From positions 1 to 30,103 of IMG/VR virus record IMGVR_UViG_3300020442_003882: a stretch of 30,103 nucleotides of DNA, one strand, 5' to 3'. Position numbers and translations under genes: made by a program. The notes under the pieces were generated by a model. It made no database searches. It was not told the DNA's origin and saw nothing but the letters and a program-made list of their open reading frames with translations. Positions 1 to 8,977 of the stretch are shown in pieces. How positions within the stretch are numbered: position 1 is the first letter of the stretch; each line of letters begins with the position of its first letter. This stretch comes from a virus.

Positions 1-1347
1 GAGCGATGAACCAAAACTACCTACAGTCGTGCTCACGCCGTCCAGGTAATTGTATAGGTTCGAGGTGCCTGCGCTTTTTGAGTGACCGACGATGTGCTTG
101 TCGTTTACGTTGACGTCGTATCGGTTGTACGTGGTATGCGAACTGTAGTTGTACGGCACAACTTGAGTCCCGCCAGCGCCATCATTCTGCGCGTAGATGC
201 CCCAGTAGCCACTTGCATCGCTAGGCCCGATGCCGTTGTTCTGCCAAGGGTTGCTAGAGCTTTGCGACGGCGTAGACGTTGGCTTAAACACAACGTGTGT
301 TTCGTACACGTTGCCGGTCATGATCAGCGATCTATTCAAACCGTATGAGCCTGCGCCGTAGTAGCCGACCAGACTGTCAACAACGCCAGTCGGGTTAAAC
401 TCAAGCCAGTTGCGACCGCCGTCAGCTACAAGCTGCGGCCCTGTTGGGCTTGCACTTGGTGCTACAAACGATGCGCGATCAACAGCACGCGCCTTGTCTA
501 GGATTGACAGCACTTCACTGCTGCCGCCGAGCGTGACAGTGTTCGCGTCATCAGGATCGATCCAGAGCGTCAGGCTGCTGATGTTGTCAGGCTGGAACGG
601 CGTGAACCTGGCAGCTTGCGCGGCGTAGTTTTGCGCTACCTCAGCCGCCGTAAACGTCGCGCGATCGTATACGCGAAGAACAGCAATATCGCCCTCAAAC
701 TGATAGCCGCCGGGGCTGTAGCGTCCGATGTAGGTGTTAGTCGAAAGCTGCTGCAAGTATTCGCTAGTTGCGCTGCCTCGCCGGAAATAAGGAGTTACCG
801 GCACGCCGTCAAGATAGATCTGATTAGCGGTGCCGTCGATTACACACATATAGTGATGCCACTCGGAATCCTTCAAAAACAGGTTGCCCGCTCGATAGTC
901 AATTGCGGCTGAATACCCGCCATAGTGCTCAATGGACTCATCCGGCAATTCTGCTGGTGAGATATTGCCGACCGCTAGCCAGTTGACGCCGCCGGAAAGC
1001 ATAATTGAGACTTGATCCGCGCTGTTGGTTTTCCAGCGAAACCAAATTTCAACCGCGCCATACTGCGGAAAGATCTGCGGCGATATACTGCGGTATGCTG
1101 GATTTGCCTGAAAATTGAAATACCCGATCTCTGCGTTGTAGAGCGGATCAGAAGCAAATGCGAAATCGTTGCTGCCTGCGAGGTCTGACCACGTTGTGCC
1201 GCTGCCGCTGTAGCTGCTCGCGTCGCCAGCGTCCAAATGAATCACAAGCCCGTCCGTGACAATGCCGCCGCCCCCGCCGCCCCCGCCGCCGGCGGTTTTG
1301 TAGGGCGTGTTGATCAGGTTGCGCGGGAAGTTATCGCGCCGGTTCAC
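1..1347 (-). CDS. LamG-like distal tail/receptor-binding protein (partial, C-terminus beyond left edge)
   Basis: The reading frame is open from a GTG at 1347 to the left edge (449 codons) with no stop, so the C-terminus is missing. The N-terminus is a short basic-polar segment, then nine consecutive glycines (residues about 20-28). A LamG/concanavalin-like module follows from about residue 30 (GLVIHLDAGDASSYSGSGTT, then TWSDLAG), with a typical strand WHHYMCVIDGTANQIYLDG. A second, similar module starts near residue 245 (SLTLWIDPDDANTV). Such jelly-roll domains are common at the tips and fibres of phage tails, where they bind glycans. Being last in the tail gene series fits an adhesin or tip role. 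The GTG start has only a weak upstream GAG, and a start further upstream, overlapping the previous gene, cannot be excluded. The fold call is fairly safe; the receptor role is inferred. Confidence 0.8.
   Translation of the reverse strand, partial: MNRRDNFPRNLINTPYKTAGGGGGGGGGIVTDGLVIHLDAGDASSYSGSGTTWSDLAGSNDFAFASDPLYNAEIGYFNFQANPAYRSISPQIFPQYGAVEIWFRWKTNSADQVSIMLSGGVNWLAVGNISPAELPDESIEHYGGYSAAIDYRAGNLFLKDSEWHHYMCVIDGTANQIYLDGVPVTPYFRRGSATSEYLQQLSTNTYIGRYSPGGYQFEGDIAVLRVYDRATFTAAEVAQNYAAQAARFTPFQPDNISSLTLWIDPDDANTVTLGGSSEVLSILDKARAVDRASFVAPSASPTGPQLVADGGRNWLEFNPTGVVDSLVGYYGAGSYGLNRSLIMTGNVYETHVVFKPTSTPSQSSSNPWQNNGIGPSDASGYWGIYAQNDGAGGTQVVPYNYSSHTTYNRYDVNVNDKHIVGHSKSAGTSNLYNYLDGVSTTVGSFGSSL
1264..1294. 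repeat. GCC/CCG-rich microsatellite encoding a glycine run
   Basis: A low-complexity tract of GCCGCCGCC and CCCCGCC units encodes nine glycines on the minus strand, between the N-terminal stub and the first LamG module of the tail protein. It looks like a flexible hinge, and a similar tract lies in the tape-measure gene near 7885. Such tracts are prone to slippage. Confidence 0.7.
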
Positions 1348-1349
1348 GG

Positions 1350-1724
1350 CTAATTGCTCGACAGCCAGAAGCGAGCGAAGCCGCCGCCGGCTGCGCCCTG
1401 GATCGCAAAGTTGGTGGCCGCCGCCGGGATCCGCACGCTGATCATCTGACCATCGGCGATCTTGATCGTGCTGTTGGCCGCTGCTGTGAGCGCTTTTGGT
1501 GATCCCGCCTCAGCGCTTACCGCCGTTTTGTCGGCTGTCACGCTTGGCCCGCCAAATTGGATATGCACCGCATCGCCATCGGCTGCAAACGTCGCATAAG
1601 CGCCGATCAGCTCTGCGGGCGTGACGTAGGGCACGCTTGATCCGGTTGTCGCCACGGCGTAAATCTCGCCGGCGATCGGTGGCCTAATGTCGTTGCTTTG
1701 CCGTGTTGGCTTGAATCCGCTCAT
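1350..1724 (-). CDS. Small distal tail protein, function unknown
   Basis: This 124-residue protein is acidic and alanine/threonine-rich, with regular alternation suggesting beta structure and no signal peptide or membrane segment. I do not recognise the family. It lies between a 342-residue tail protein and the LamG-like protein, three bases before the latter's start. The ATG is preceded by GGTAGGAGCAC, a good ribosome binding site. A glycine-rich stretch (AAGGGFARFW) near the C-terminus resembles trimeric fibre or adaptor proteins, but this is only an impression. Position suggests a tail-tip accessory or fibre-attachment protein. Confidence 0.75.
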   Translation of the reverse strand: MSGFKPTRQSNDIRPPIAGEIYAVATTGSSVPYVTPAELIGAYATFAADGDAVHIQFGGPSVTADKTAVSAEAGSPKALTAAANSTIKIADGQMISVRIPAAATNFAIQGAAGGGFARFWLSSN

Positions 1725-1818
1725 GTGCTCCTACCTTGGCGGCTGCGATAGGTTGCCAGAGATCAGCCGCAATCACTGCAAAGGCTAGCAGCGCGCGGCT
1801 GATGCTGCCATTACACGC

Positions 1819-2847
1819 TCAGCATGGCTTTTCGAAGCAGAAGATCCCCGCGACCTCAACGTCACCGGTTCCGGCTGTGCGCTGCGCTTCGATCGTGACC
1901 TCATCCCAAGCGCCCCCAATCCGGCCGTCAACGGTTGTCACATCTTCAGCGTCTACGGCGAGATCGGCAACGGTTGGCGGCGTCGGCCACAAACCAAACG
2001 CCGTAGTGATCGCGCCGGTAATGCCAATGGTCACGGTGTCGCCGCTGGCGGCCGTGAGCCTCACTTGGCCAGTCGTGCCCGCGTTTGTACAGCGCGCCCA
2101 GAGTCGCCACTCTGTGACGCCGGTCGTGCTCGTGTAGTTGCGGCGCCTGGTCAGGATAGGCACCGGCAAATTGAATAGCGCGGTAAAGGATCCGGCGTTA
2201 TTGACGATCGCGTCTGCCTCATCGACGGCGAAGGTGTAAAGGCCAGCGCGCCGGCCGATGCACTGGCCCGCGTGTATTGCGCGAGCCACGCCGCCCACGC
2301 CGCCATTATCTGCATCGGTGATCGGCATACGAGGCAAGCAGCTTGATGAGTCGATCCCATATTCGCCGCTGGCGCTGCTCTGCTGTAGCTCAGCGCGTGG
2401 CAGCTCGTGAATTGCCACGCCATACACGATCGGCGTGCTGGTCGCTGACGTGATCGTGATCTCAACGGTTTGCTCAATTGACGTGGGCGCCGGCACGTCC
2501 TCGATGAACTCAAACGCTTCCATGTCGCGATCATAGTCGCCGGTGGCGTGAGCTGTGGCGGTGCCGTTTATGTCAATCGTGCCAGCAAAGCCGCCGGCCA
2601 AGCCTGTGATCCTGATTACGTAGAGCCGCCGCAGAGCGATGCCGCGCGGCCTGATGCGGATCGTGAATTTGCCGGTTGGCGTTGGGATCGCAGTCGGGCA
2701 CCAAGCAGGCGACACGCAAGCGCCGCGGCCGATTATGTAATTGGCCTGTTGGCTCAAAGGCTTCCACGTTGGCCCGGCAACGGCGACGCCAGAGAGCACG
2801 CGCGTGCGCGGCGGCATGGGCGGGATCTTCGGCACTCGTTTGCTCAT
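1819..2847 (-). CDS. Tail tip/baseplate structural protein, unknown family
   Basis: This 342-residue protein starts with a proline-rich basic segment (SKRVPKIPPMPPRTR), then beta-rich sequence throughout. Around residues 130-155 the phrase TPIVYGVAIHELPRAEL resembles the C-terminus of its upstream neighbour (TPTVIHGVYAREFVG). The two may share a fold, possibly by duplication, though the similarity is short. Its start overlaps the end of the upstream gene by four bases (ATGA), implying coupled translation. A 94-base gap with no convincing gene follows it. The position downstream of the hub gene suggests a tail-tip component; no enzymatic motif is visible. Confidence 0.75.
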   Translation of the reverse strand: MSKRVPKIPPMPPRTRVLSGVAVAGPTWKPLSQQANYIIGRGACVSPAWCPTAIPTPTGKFTIRIRPRGIALRRLYVIRITGLAGGFAGTIDINGTATAHATGDYDRDMEAFEFIEDVPAPTSIEQTVEITITSATSTPIVYGVAIHELPRAELQQSSASGEYGIDSSSCLPRMPITDADNGGVGGVARAIHAGQCIGRRAGLYTFAVDEADAIVNNAGSFTALFNLPVPILTRRRNYTSTTGVTEWRLWARCTNAGTTGQVRLTAASGDTVTIGITGAITTAFGLWPTPPTVADLAVDAEDVTTVDGRIGGAWDEVTIEAQRTAGTGDVEVAGIFCFEKPC

Positions 2848-3539
2848 CCCACGAACTCCCGCGCATACACGCCGTGGATCACAGTTGGCGTCGCCGGATC
2901 TGTGCTCTGCGTCCAGATGGTTAGCTCCGCCATCACGGCGGTGGCTGTCGAAGCGTTGCCGCCAGGAATCAGCGGCGTGCTGATCTGCCGAGTGCCAAAA
3001 GCGGCCTCACTTGGATCGGTGATCTGCACGTATGACGGCGACGGCGTGAGCCACACCGGTGTTGCGCTTGCTGTCGTCATCTGCGCGACGTCTGGCCCGC
3101 CTGGCGTTGGCGGCGGCCCCACTGTGCCATCCCAGCGCCCTGCCCGCTCTGGAGCTCGCGCTCTGTACGCTGACACCTGCGCGAGCACGGTGCCGCTTCC
3201 GTTAGCAACCGCAGCCGCAACGCGCAGCACTAGCTTAGCCGGCAAGCCGTCAGGGCCGAGCGTGATCGGAAACGGCCCGATCGCAACTACCGGCAGCGCG
3301 TCGGCATAGCTCGAAGAAACCCAGATCAACGGCGGCGCAAACGTCCCGCCGCCGGCCGTGTTGTTGGCCCGGCCTGCCACGCTGATCCAATTGGATCGCT
3401 GCTGCGTCGAACTCTGCACCAAGTGCGCCGCGTTGTTGATCAGGTTGTCGCGCGTCGTCATGACGTCAACCGGCTCCTGGCTCGCAACCGTTGCCGGCGC
3501 GAAATCAACCAGGCCATTATACTCGCTGAAGCTGCTCAT
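2844..3539 (-). CDS. Tail tip structural protein, unknown family
   Basis: This 231-residue protein is beta-rich, with a proline/glycine loop near the middle (VGPPPTPGGPD) and no membrane segment. It overlaps both neighbours by four bases, so it is part of a tightly coupled trio with the hub protein and the 342-residue protein. The N-terminal phrase TTRDNLINNAAHLVQSSTQQ has no family I can name. Its C-terminus resembles an internal stretch of the next gene's product. It is likely a structural protein of the distal tail; this is inferred from position only. Confidence 0.75.
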   Translation of the reverse strand: MSSFSEYNGLVDFAPATVASQEPVDVMTTRDNLINNAAHLVQSSTQQRSNWISVAGRANNTAGGGTFAPPLIWVSSSYADALPVVAIGPFPITLGPDGLPAKLVLRVAAAVANGSGTVLAQVSAYRARAPERAGRWDGTVGPPPTPGGPDVAQMTTASATPVWLTPSPSYVQITDPSEAAFGTRQISTPLIPGGNASTATAVMAELTIWTQSTDPATPTVIHGVYAREFVG

Positions 3540-6196
3540 GGTGCAAACGCCCGCGCCGGAGTTGTGCCGCCAAGCAGCGCGCTGGCGTCGGCATCATAGG
3601 CATATTGCTGCTGATCTGTCACGCTCACGCTGTAATCGTCAAAGATCAGATTCCAAGTGCTAGCGCCTACGCCAGCCCAAGCGGCCGAAAATGTCACGTC
3701 AATCACGTTGCTGGCCACGGCCGTTACTTCGCCGGTGACTATGGTCGGCGCGGCGTCGTTCCACTCGATGATCTGCACTTTGTGACCTGGCAAAAAGAAG
3801 AAGGCATCGAGCACGCCAAACGGCGCGTACCTGTTGGCCTCGGTTGTGATCTGCCAGTTGACGCCAGCGCCAACGGCGCCAAGCACGCGCGCGGCTGGCG
3901 TGTAGCCGGCATAGCCCTGCGCAGCAAAAAGGATCGAGAGCGTGCCGTATGCATCGGCAACCGACCAGCGACGCGCAACCACGATCCCGGTGGCGTTGAG
4001 CCCGCGCGCGCCTTGAAACGGTAGCTGTGCGGCTTCGAGGCTTATTGACTCGCCGATCCCGGTGTTGAATAGCCGCCACGTGCAATCGACCTCAGCGACG
4101 GTGTACCGGTCAGCGTAGATCCCAAACAGGCTCATCGGGATATCTTCCGGCTGATCCTCGGTTGTGATCTGCGTCTGCGAGCGGCCCTTGGGCTTTATGT
4201 CCTCGTTTAGCTCGCGCCGCATACGCGAGATCGATCGCACGTCGCGCACTGCAAAGATCGGCCCCTCGTTTTTGCCGCTGGCGGGGTTGTAGCCCGTCTC
4301 AATGTTCACGCGGTTTATGAAGCCGTCAGGGCTTAGCTCTACAGTGCCAAATCCGTTGCTGACAACGCGATCGGCGGTGTTGAGCACGTAGGCGAGCAAA
4401 TCGGTGGGCACCGGCGCCCGGATCGGCTTTACGGTAAGCGTGCCGTCTGGCTTGGTTGTCAGAAAGCAGCCGAGCATTAAACACTCATGCTGGATCAGCT
4501 CGCGCAGCTTCACCGGCTTGCTGAAGCGGTAGAGCCTTTGCGTGAGATAGTGCCGGCCGGCTGCTGCCTCGCGCACGGTGTCGGTGATGTCTTCCCAGTC
4601 GTTAGTGATCAGCAATGGGATCGTGCCCGGCAGCGCGTCGGTGCTCTTGGCGATTAGGTTGGTGCGGAAGTCGGAGAGATCGCCGGCCACGTTGCCGATA
4701 CACGTCGCCGCGTCTATGCGACCGCCCCAGCCTTTAAGCAGCGCGTGGCCCACGATCGGACGCGCAACGCCGCCGATCGCATCTGTCAGCTCAACCGCGC
4801 CGGTGCTGCCGGTGATGGCGTTGATCACGCCCTGATATGGTCCGGCCGTCGGCGTCTCGCCTGGCTCAAGCTCGCGATCGCGCTTGCGCGGCGTGATCGT
4901 CACGTCATCGCCCTGATTCAGCTCGTAAGAATTCGCCAGATAGAGCACGTTGTCGGGGTTGGTTGCCGCCAGCGTTGTGTCAAAGGCGCGCCAGCCGCGG
5001 CCGTATGCTGCGCGCGGCACGGTGCGGCCCTTGATCTCATCGGTGAGCGTGGCCGCGTTGCCAAAGCCGAAATCGATCAAGTTCTGACGGACAGAGCCCT
5101 CGATCCAAGCCGCGCGGTATGTGTCGCCGTGCGTCACCTCGTCCGTCGGTATGCCTTCGAGATTGATCAGCCTGAAGTCCGTTTTGCCGTCAACCACGCT
5201 GCGCGCGTCGATGATCGTATAGTGCGCGGGAGATCCTGGCGTAAACTCAAACCACCAATTCTCGGCCGTGTATCTGCACGACACCGATCCGGTGTGCCCG
5301 GCTGACGCCATCGCCGCCGCGACCTGCGTGTCAACGTGAGCCGCAAAGGCCGATTGTGTCTCGAAGAAGCCAACGATCTGCACCACGGCGGTTGTGCCTG
5401 AAACCACGGCGCCGCTGTAGGTGTGCGTGTTGCTTTGCGTGAGCCTGATCTCAAGCGCAGAGCTGGCCGGGTAGTAGATGCCGCGGATCTGGATGTCGTC
5501 CAGCTTAGCGCTGATCTCTTGGTCGAGAATGGACAGCAGTGAGTCAACCTCAAGCGACCACTCACAAACGCCACGTAGGCGCGGCTCAGCGCGAATGACG
5601 CCACGGTAAAGCAGCTTTCCAACGTCGCTGGTTGCAAGCTGATCGGAGCCGTGCCCGTACACGAAGACGCGGCGGCCGCTTAGCGTAAGCGGATCAGTGG
5701 TGATCTCTGGATACTGCAAGCCCGCGCCAGCGGTCGCCGTTTGCCGCCTTGCAGAGCTGGCCCAATATCCGCGCGTGACAACCATGGCCGATGCTGACGG
5801 AATCGCCGTCACTAGCATGGCCTCATTCCCGCAGTGCACGACGTCGCCAACCACGAATCCTGAAGTGTTGGCAACCTTGAGCGCCGTGTCAGCCGCTAGC
5901 TCATCGCCGGTAAGCCACGAATAGTATCGCGGGGTCCGTGTAAACGTGGCAGTGCTCGCGGCGTCTAGGTCAACCAACGTGGCTGTGAATCCGCTGCGGT
6001 CGCTGTTGCCCTCTTCCATGTGCGCCGTCTCGTCAAAGCTAATGCCCTCGCGGATCAGGCCGTGCACGCGCTGGCGGCCGTCTGCAAGCGTGCCCGTGCT
6101 GATTCCGTCTGTGCAATATTGCACCGGCCAGCCCTCGATCTCAATGCGCACCTCAAACGCGCCGCCGCCCGCGTTTATGATGTCGTCAAAGGTCAC
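3536..6196 (-). CDS. Large tail hub/tip protein (siphovirus-type)
   Basis: At 886 residues this is the largest tail protein after the tape measure, in the slot normally held by the central tail hub. The N-terminus (FEVRIEIEGWPVQYC) begins a beta-rich domain. Residues around 250-330 form a small domain with the pattern of hydrophobic strands seen in many siphophage tip proteins. The middle (about 480-640) carries a helical segment followed by LTTKPDGTLTVKPIRAP, reminiscent of gp27-type hub domains. The C-terminal third is again beta-rich (HKVQIIEWNDAAPTIVTGEV). No hydrolase motif is seen. It overlaps the genes on both sides by four bases. The hub assignment rests on size, order and general beta architecture, not on a clear motif. 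Confidence 0.7.
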   Translation of the reverse strand: MTFDDIINAGGGAFEVRIEIEGWPVQYCTDGISTGTLADGRQRVHGLIREGISFDETAHMEEGNSDRSGFTATLVDLDAASTATFTRTPRYYSWLTGDELAADTALKVANTSGFVVGDVVHCGNEAMLVTAIPSASAMVVTRGYWASSARRQTATAGAGLQYPEITTDPLTLSGRRVFVYGHGSDQLATSDVGKLLYRGVIRAEPRLRGVCEWSLEVDSLLSILDQEISAKLDDIQIRGIYYPASSALEIRLTQSNTHTYSGAVVSGTTAVVQIVGFFETQSAFAAHVDTQVAAAMASAGHTGSVSCRYTAENWWFEFTPGSPAHYTIIDARSVVDGKTDFRLINLEGIPTDEVTHGDTYRAAWIEGSVRQNLIDFGFGNAATLTDEIKGRTVPRAAYGRGWRAFDTTLAATNPDNVLYLANSYELNQGDDVTITPRKRDRELEPGETPTAGPYQGVINAITGSTGAVELTDAIGGVARPIVGHALLKGWGGRIDAATCIGNVAGDLSDFRTNLIAKSTDALPGTIPLLITNDWEDITDTVREAAAGRHYLTQRLYRFSKPVKLRELIQHECLMLGCFLTTKPDGTLTVKPIRAPVPTDLLAYVLNTADRVVSNGFGTVELSPDGFINRVNIETGYNPASGKNEGPIFAVRDVRSISRMRRELNEDIKPKGRSQTQITTEDQPEDIPMSLFGIYADRYTVAEVDCTWRLFNTGIGESISLEAAQLPFQGARGLNATGIVVARRWSVADAYGTLSILFAAQGYAGYTPAARVLGAVGAGVNWQITTEANRYAPFGVLDAFFFLPGHKVQIIEWNDAAPTIVTGEVTAVASNVIDVTFSAAWAGVGASTWNLIFDDYSVSVTDQQQYAYDADASALLGGTTPARAFAP

Positions 6197-7008
6197 CGGA
6201 GCCGCTCCAGAATCGTGACGGAGAAAGGTATGTTCCAGTAGGTGTCGAGCGATGGGACAACGCGCTGCGGCGAGAATAGTGCGCCGTCAGCCGTCAACTT
6301 GAAGCGGATCACGGCGTGCGTCGCGTAAGCAGTAGCCGGCGCACCTGCGGCCCAGTCTGCGGAAGTGTTCACAATGACCATCGGCACTTGAGCGCCAACG
6401 TGCTCAAATAGGTGATCAAATGTGAACGGGGTCGCCGCCACTACGGCCGCGTATTTGTAGCACGTGGCGAGCAGCTCAAACGGCTGTGACCAATCGTGAC
6501 GCACTGCCTGCACAACGGCGGAGACTCCGAACTGCTGGCCGCCGTCAGTGATCGCCGCGTCAACGATGCCCTCACCGTCTTTGAAGTCGCCGGTTGAATC
6601 GCTCACGCCGTCGATCTGCGGCACGATGACAAACCAGGGCACAAAGCTGCTCGTGAGAATCGCCACGGCGCCAGGCGCGGCCGCGATGCCAAGCACCTGC
6701 TGCGCGGTCGTGTTGGCCGTTACCGTGATCGTACCTGCGCTTGGCACGATCTTATACCTTGGATAGAAGTTCTGCCACTCGACGACATAGGTGACGGTCG
6801 AGCCCGCAGCGACGGCCGCCGCGTTGATCGCTGTCTGGAGCGCAACCGCAAACGATCCGTACCCGGTGCCATCGTCTAGATCGTGATAGTAGGTGCCGGC
6901 GTCTACGCTGACGGCGTAATTCAAGCCGTCGTTGTCTGGCCCAATGTTGATAGCCACGCCCGCCGATGGCGTAAGCGTGAATCCTGCATAATAGCGTTTA
7001 GCGTCCAT
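6193..7008 (-). CDS. Distal tail protein, unknown family
   Basis: This 271-residue product directly follows the tape measure (11-base overlap) and precedes the hub gene (4-base overlap), the slot of a distal tail or tip adaptor protein. Residues about 28-105 look like the small beta domain recurring in siphophage tip proteins: NYAVSVDAGTYYHDLDDG, an alanine-rich helix (ALQTAINAAAV), then paired strands and VLGI. The rest is mixed alpha/beta with no catalytic motif. The ATG start lies inside the end of the tape-measure frame, which suggests coupling. Function is inferred from gene order. Confidence 0.75.
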   Translation of the reverse strand: MDAKRYYAGFTLTPSAGVAINIGPDNDGLNYAVSVDAGTYYHDLDDGTGYGSFAVALQTAINAAAVAAGSTVTYVVEWQNFYPRYKIVPSAGTITVTANTTAQQVLGIAAAPGAVAILTSSFVPWFVIVPQIDGVSDSTGDFKDGEGIVDAAITDGGQQFGVSAVVQAVRHDWSQPFELLATCYKYAAVVAATPFTFDHLFEHVGAQVPMVIVNTSADWAAGAPATAYATHAVIRFKLTADGALFSPQRVVPSLDTYWNIPFSVTILERLR

Positions 7009-8977
7009 CTCTGCGCTCCACGGCCTGCAAAGCCTGCTGCACTGCGCGGCCTACGTCTGCATCTGTGCTGACTGGGAAGGTGCCCACGTTGATCACAAGC
7101 GTCTGTTGCTCTTTGCGTTCGCGGTTCTTCGGCGGCTCTTTGGGCTCTTCCTGCTGCTTTTTTTTCGGCGCAAAGCTGCCAGCCGCCACGCCGACCGAAG
7201 CCGCCACGCCCGCCACGGCTGCATACTGCGCGGCCGCTGCACCGTGCGCGGCTGCTGCCGGGAAGTTGCCGATTGCGGCGGCTGCAAGCGCGGCAGCGCC
7301 CTGCTCAACCGCGGCGACTGTTGAGCGGAGCACGATCCCGCGGATGAACTCGTGTGTCTGCGCCTTGATCGCGTCTGCGAAGGACTGCTCGCCGTTGACC
7401 GCTGCCTGCACCGCAGCGCTAAAGGCTTCGGTTGCCCCGGCAGCCGTGCCGCTGGCCATGTCAGCATATGCGGCTTTCGTTGCCTGAACCATTAGATCGG
7501 TGGTGTCGATCGTGTCTTCGCCAGCCTTGCCAAGCGCCAGGTTGAGCCGTTCGAAGGCTGCGATCGTGCGGTCAACACCGCCCTCGAAAGCATCGCCAAA
7601 GTCGGCGCCAAGCTGCCGAAGCTGATCCTGCTGCTCAGCGTAGCGCTCTTGAGCAGCCGCGGCCAAAGCCTTTTCGCGCTCTTCGCGCTCTTCCAGCTTC
7701 GTGATGATCGCGTCTTGGATCTCGATCTCTAGCTCTTTGGCCTCAACCAGTCGCGCGGCCTCTTCGGCCTGGAAGCGCTCACGCTTAGCCCTTAGATCGT
7801 TTTGCATCTGTGAGATCGCACTCAGGCGCTCAAATTCTGCCTGTACGCGCTCGCGCTCTGCTTGCTCGGTATCCTCGCGGCCGCCTCCGCCGCCTCCGCC
7901 GCCTCGACGCCTGCCAGCTCCGAATCGATCGGGATCCCGCTCGGCGGCTAGCTCGAATTCGATCTCTTCTTGCTGCTGCTGGCGTGCATCTTCGCGGAAT
8001 TCGCGCGCACGGCGCTGCTGCACGTCGAAATCACGTTGTATGTTAGCAAGCGCGGTTGCTGCATAACGGATATTGTTCTGCGCCTGCTCAGACTGCGTGA
8101 TCGCGCCAGTTGCGGCGGCAAATTGGATCTGTTGCGTCACGGCCTGCGATACGTCTCGGCCTTGCGCGGCGGCTTCCCTGGCAACCTCTGCAATTCGCGC
8201 CATCGCTTGCTGGTTGACGCCTGCCGCCCGGCCAACGCGCTCAAGCCGCGCCTCAGCTTCGCCAACCTGCTCGCCTACCATCGCCGCGAGCCCCGCTTGC
8301 TCTTCGGCAGTACCCCCGCCAGCGCGCACGCGGGCCAATTGCTGCTCTGCGCGTGTGGCTGCGCGGTGCGCTGCAATAAAGTCTTGTAAGCTCCGCGTCG
8401 CTCGATCCGTTGACGCGGCTGTGTCGTCCATCTCCTCACTTGTGTCAGAGAGCAAAGAGATCAAGGCGGGAATCGCAGCACTTGCCGCAGCAACCGCGAC
8501 ACCGACCGGCCCCAAAGCGCGCGCAAGGCCGAAGGCCGAATTACCCGCGCCAGCAAATAGAATCGAAACCTGCCGCAATGCAGGGAAGGCGCTGCTCAGC
8601 ATGAAAACCATTTCGGTTCCCTCGTTGAACATCATCGCCATCCCCATGCCGGCCTTGCGCGATTCGTCAGAGACTCGCGGCAACGATAAGCCAAAGCGGT
8701 TGCTCGCCTCGGTTGCCCTGGCTTGCGTTGCGGCAACGTTCTGCGCGGCTGAAGCTAACGAAGAGGCGGCCGTTGCCTGCCTAGAAGACGCGGCGGCCGC
8801 TCTTCTGCTTGCTGCCGTTGCCTTCTCGGTAGCTGCCGCTGTCTGGTTGGTGACTGCTAGCTGGCGCTCTGCTGCCTGCGTCACGCTGTTTTCGGCGGTC
8901 GCTAAAGTGTCAAGTTGCGCGGACGCCTCTTGAGCCCCTACGGCCTCAACGCCAATAACTAGATTTGCTTCAGCCAC
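6998..8977 (-). CDS. Tail tape measure protein
   Basis: The chosen GTG start at 8977 has a strong upstream AGGGGG at proper spacing; the frame stays open further upstream, but that part overlaps the chaperone gene and looks like out-of-frame sequence. The product is 659 residues: long alanine/glutamine/arginine-rich coiled coil, a hydrophobic helix pair near residues 150-180 (LGPVGVAVAAASAAIPALI), a run of eight glycines near residue 365, more charged coiled coil, then an alanine-rich hydrophobic segment and a basic tail. This is the usual architecture of a siphophage tape measure, which sets tail length and enters the host envelope. At the usual 0.15 nm per residue, the tail would be about 100 nm. 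It follows two chaperone genes, as expected. Confidence 0.9.
   Translation of the reverse strand: MAEANLVIGVEAVGAQEASAQLDTLATAENSVTQAAERQLAVTNQTAAATEKATAASRRAAAASSRQATAASSLASAAQNVAATQARATEASNRFGLSLPRVSDESRKAGMGMAMMFNEGTEMVFMLSSAFPALRQVSILFAGAGNSAFGLARALGPVGVAVAAASAAIPALISLLSDTSEEMDDTAASTDRATRSLQDFIAAHRAATRAEQQLARVRAGGGTAEEQAGLAAMVGEQVGEAEARLERVGRAAGVNQQAMARIAEVAREAAAQGRDVSQAVTQQIQFAAATGAITQSEQAQNNIRYAATALANIQRDFDVQQRRAREFREDARQQQQEEIEFELAAERDPDRFGAGRRRGGGGGGGGREDTEQAERERVQAEFERLSAISQMQNDLRAKRERFQAEEAARLVEAKELEIEIQDAIITKLEEREEREKALAAAAQERYAEQQDQLRQLGADFGDAFEGGVDRTIAAFERLNLALGKAGEDTIDTTDLMVQATKAAYADMASGTAAGATEAFSAAVQAAVNGEQSFADAIKAQTHEFIRGIVLRSTVAAVEQGAAALAAAAIGNFPAAAAHGAAAAQYAAVAGVAASVGVAAGSFAPKKKQQEEPKEPPKNRERKEQQTLVINVGTFPVSTDADVGRAVQQALQAVERRDGR

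Noticed and set aside
1725-1818. Possible small gene in the 94-base gap
   Set aside because: Only very short frames occur, without a binding site or membrane/basic character.
2548-3309. Plus-strand frame of 253 codons opposite tail genes
   Set aside because: Composition is that of antisense shadow (Ala, Arg, Ser, Gly) and it spans the junction of two real, coupled minus-strand genes.
4876-4883. GCGATCGC as a cyanobacterial HIP1 mark
   Set aside because: The octamer occurs only several times and can follow from the general GATC excess and high GC; it does not show a cyanobacterial host.
8073-8933. Long plus-strand frame (286 codons) opposite the tape measure
   Set aside because: It is antisense to a well-supported coiled-coil gene, is alanine/serine/cysteine-rich as expected for a mirror of Ala/Arg-rich coding sequence, and has no family features or gene neighbours on that strand.
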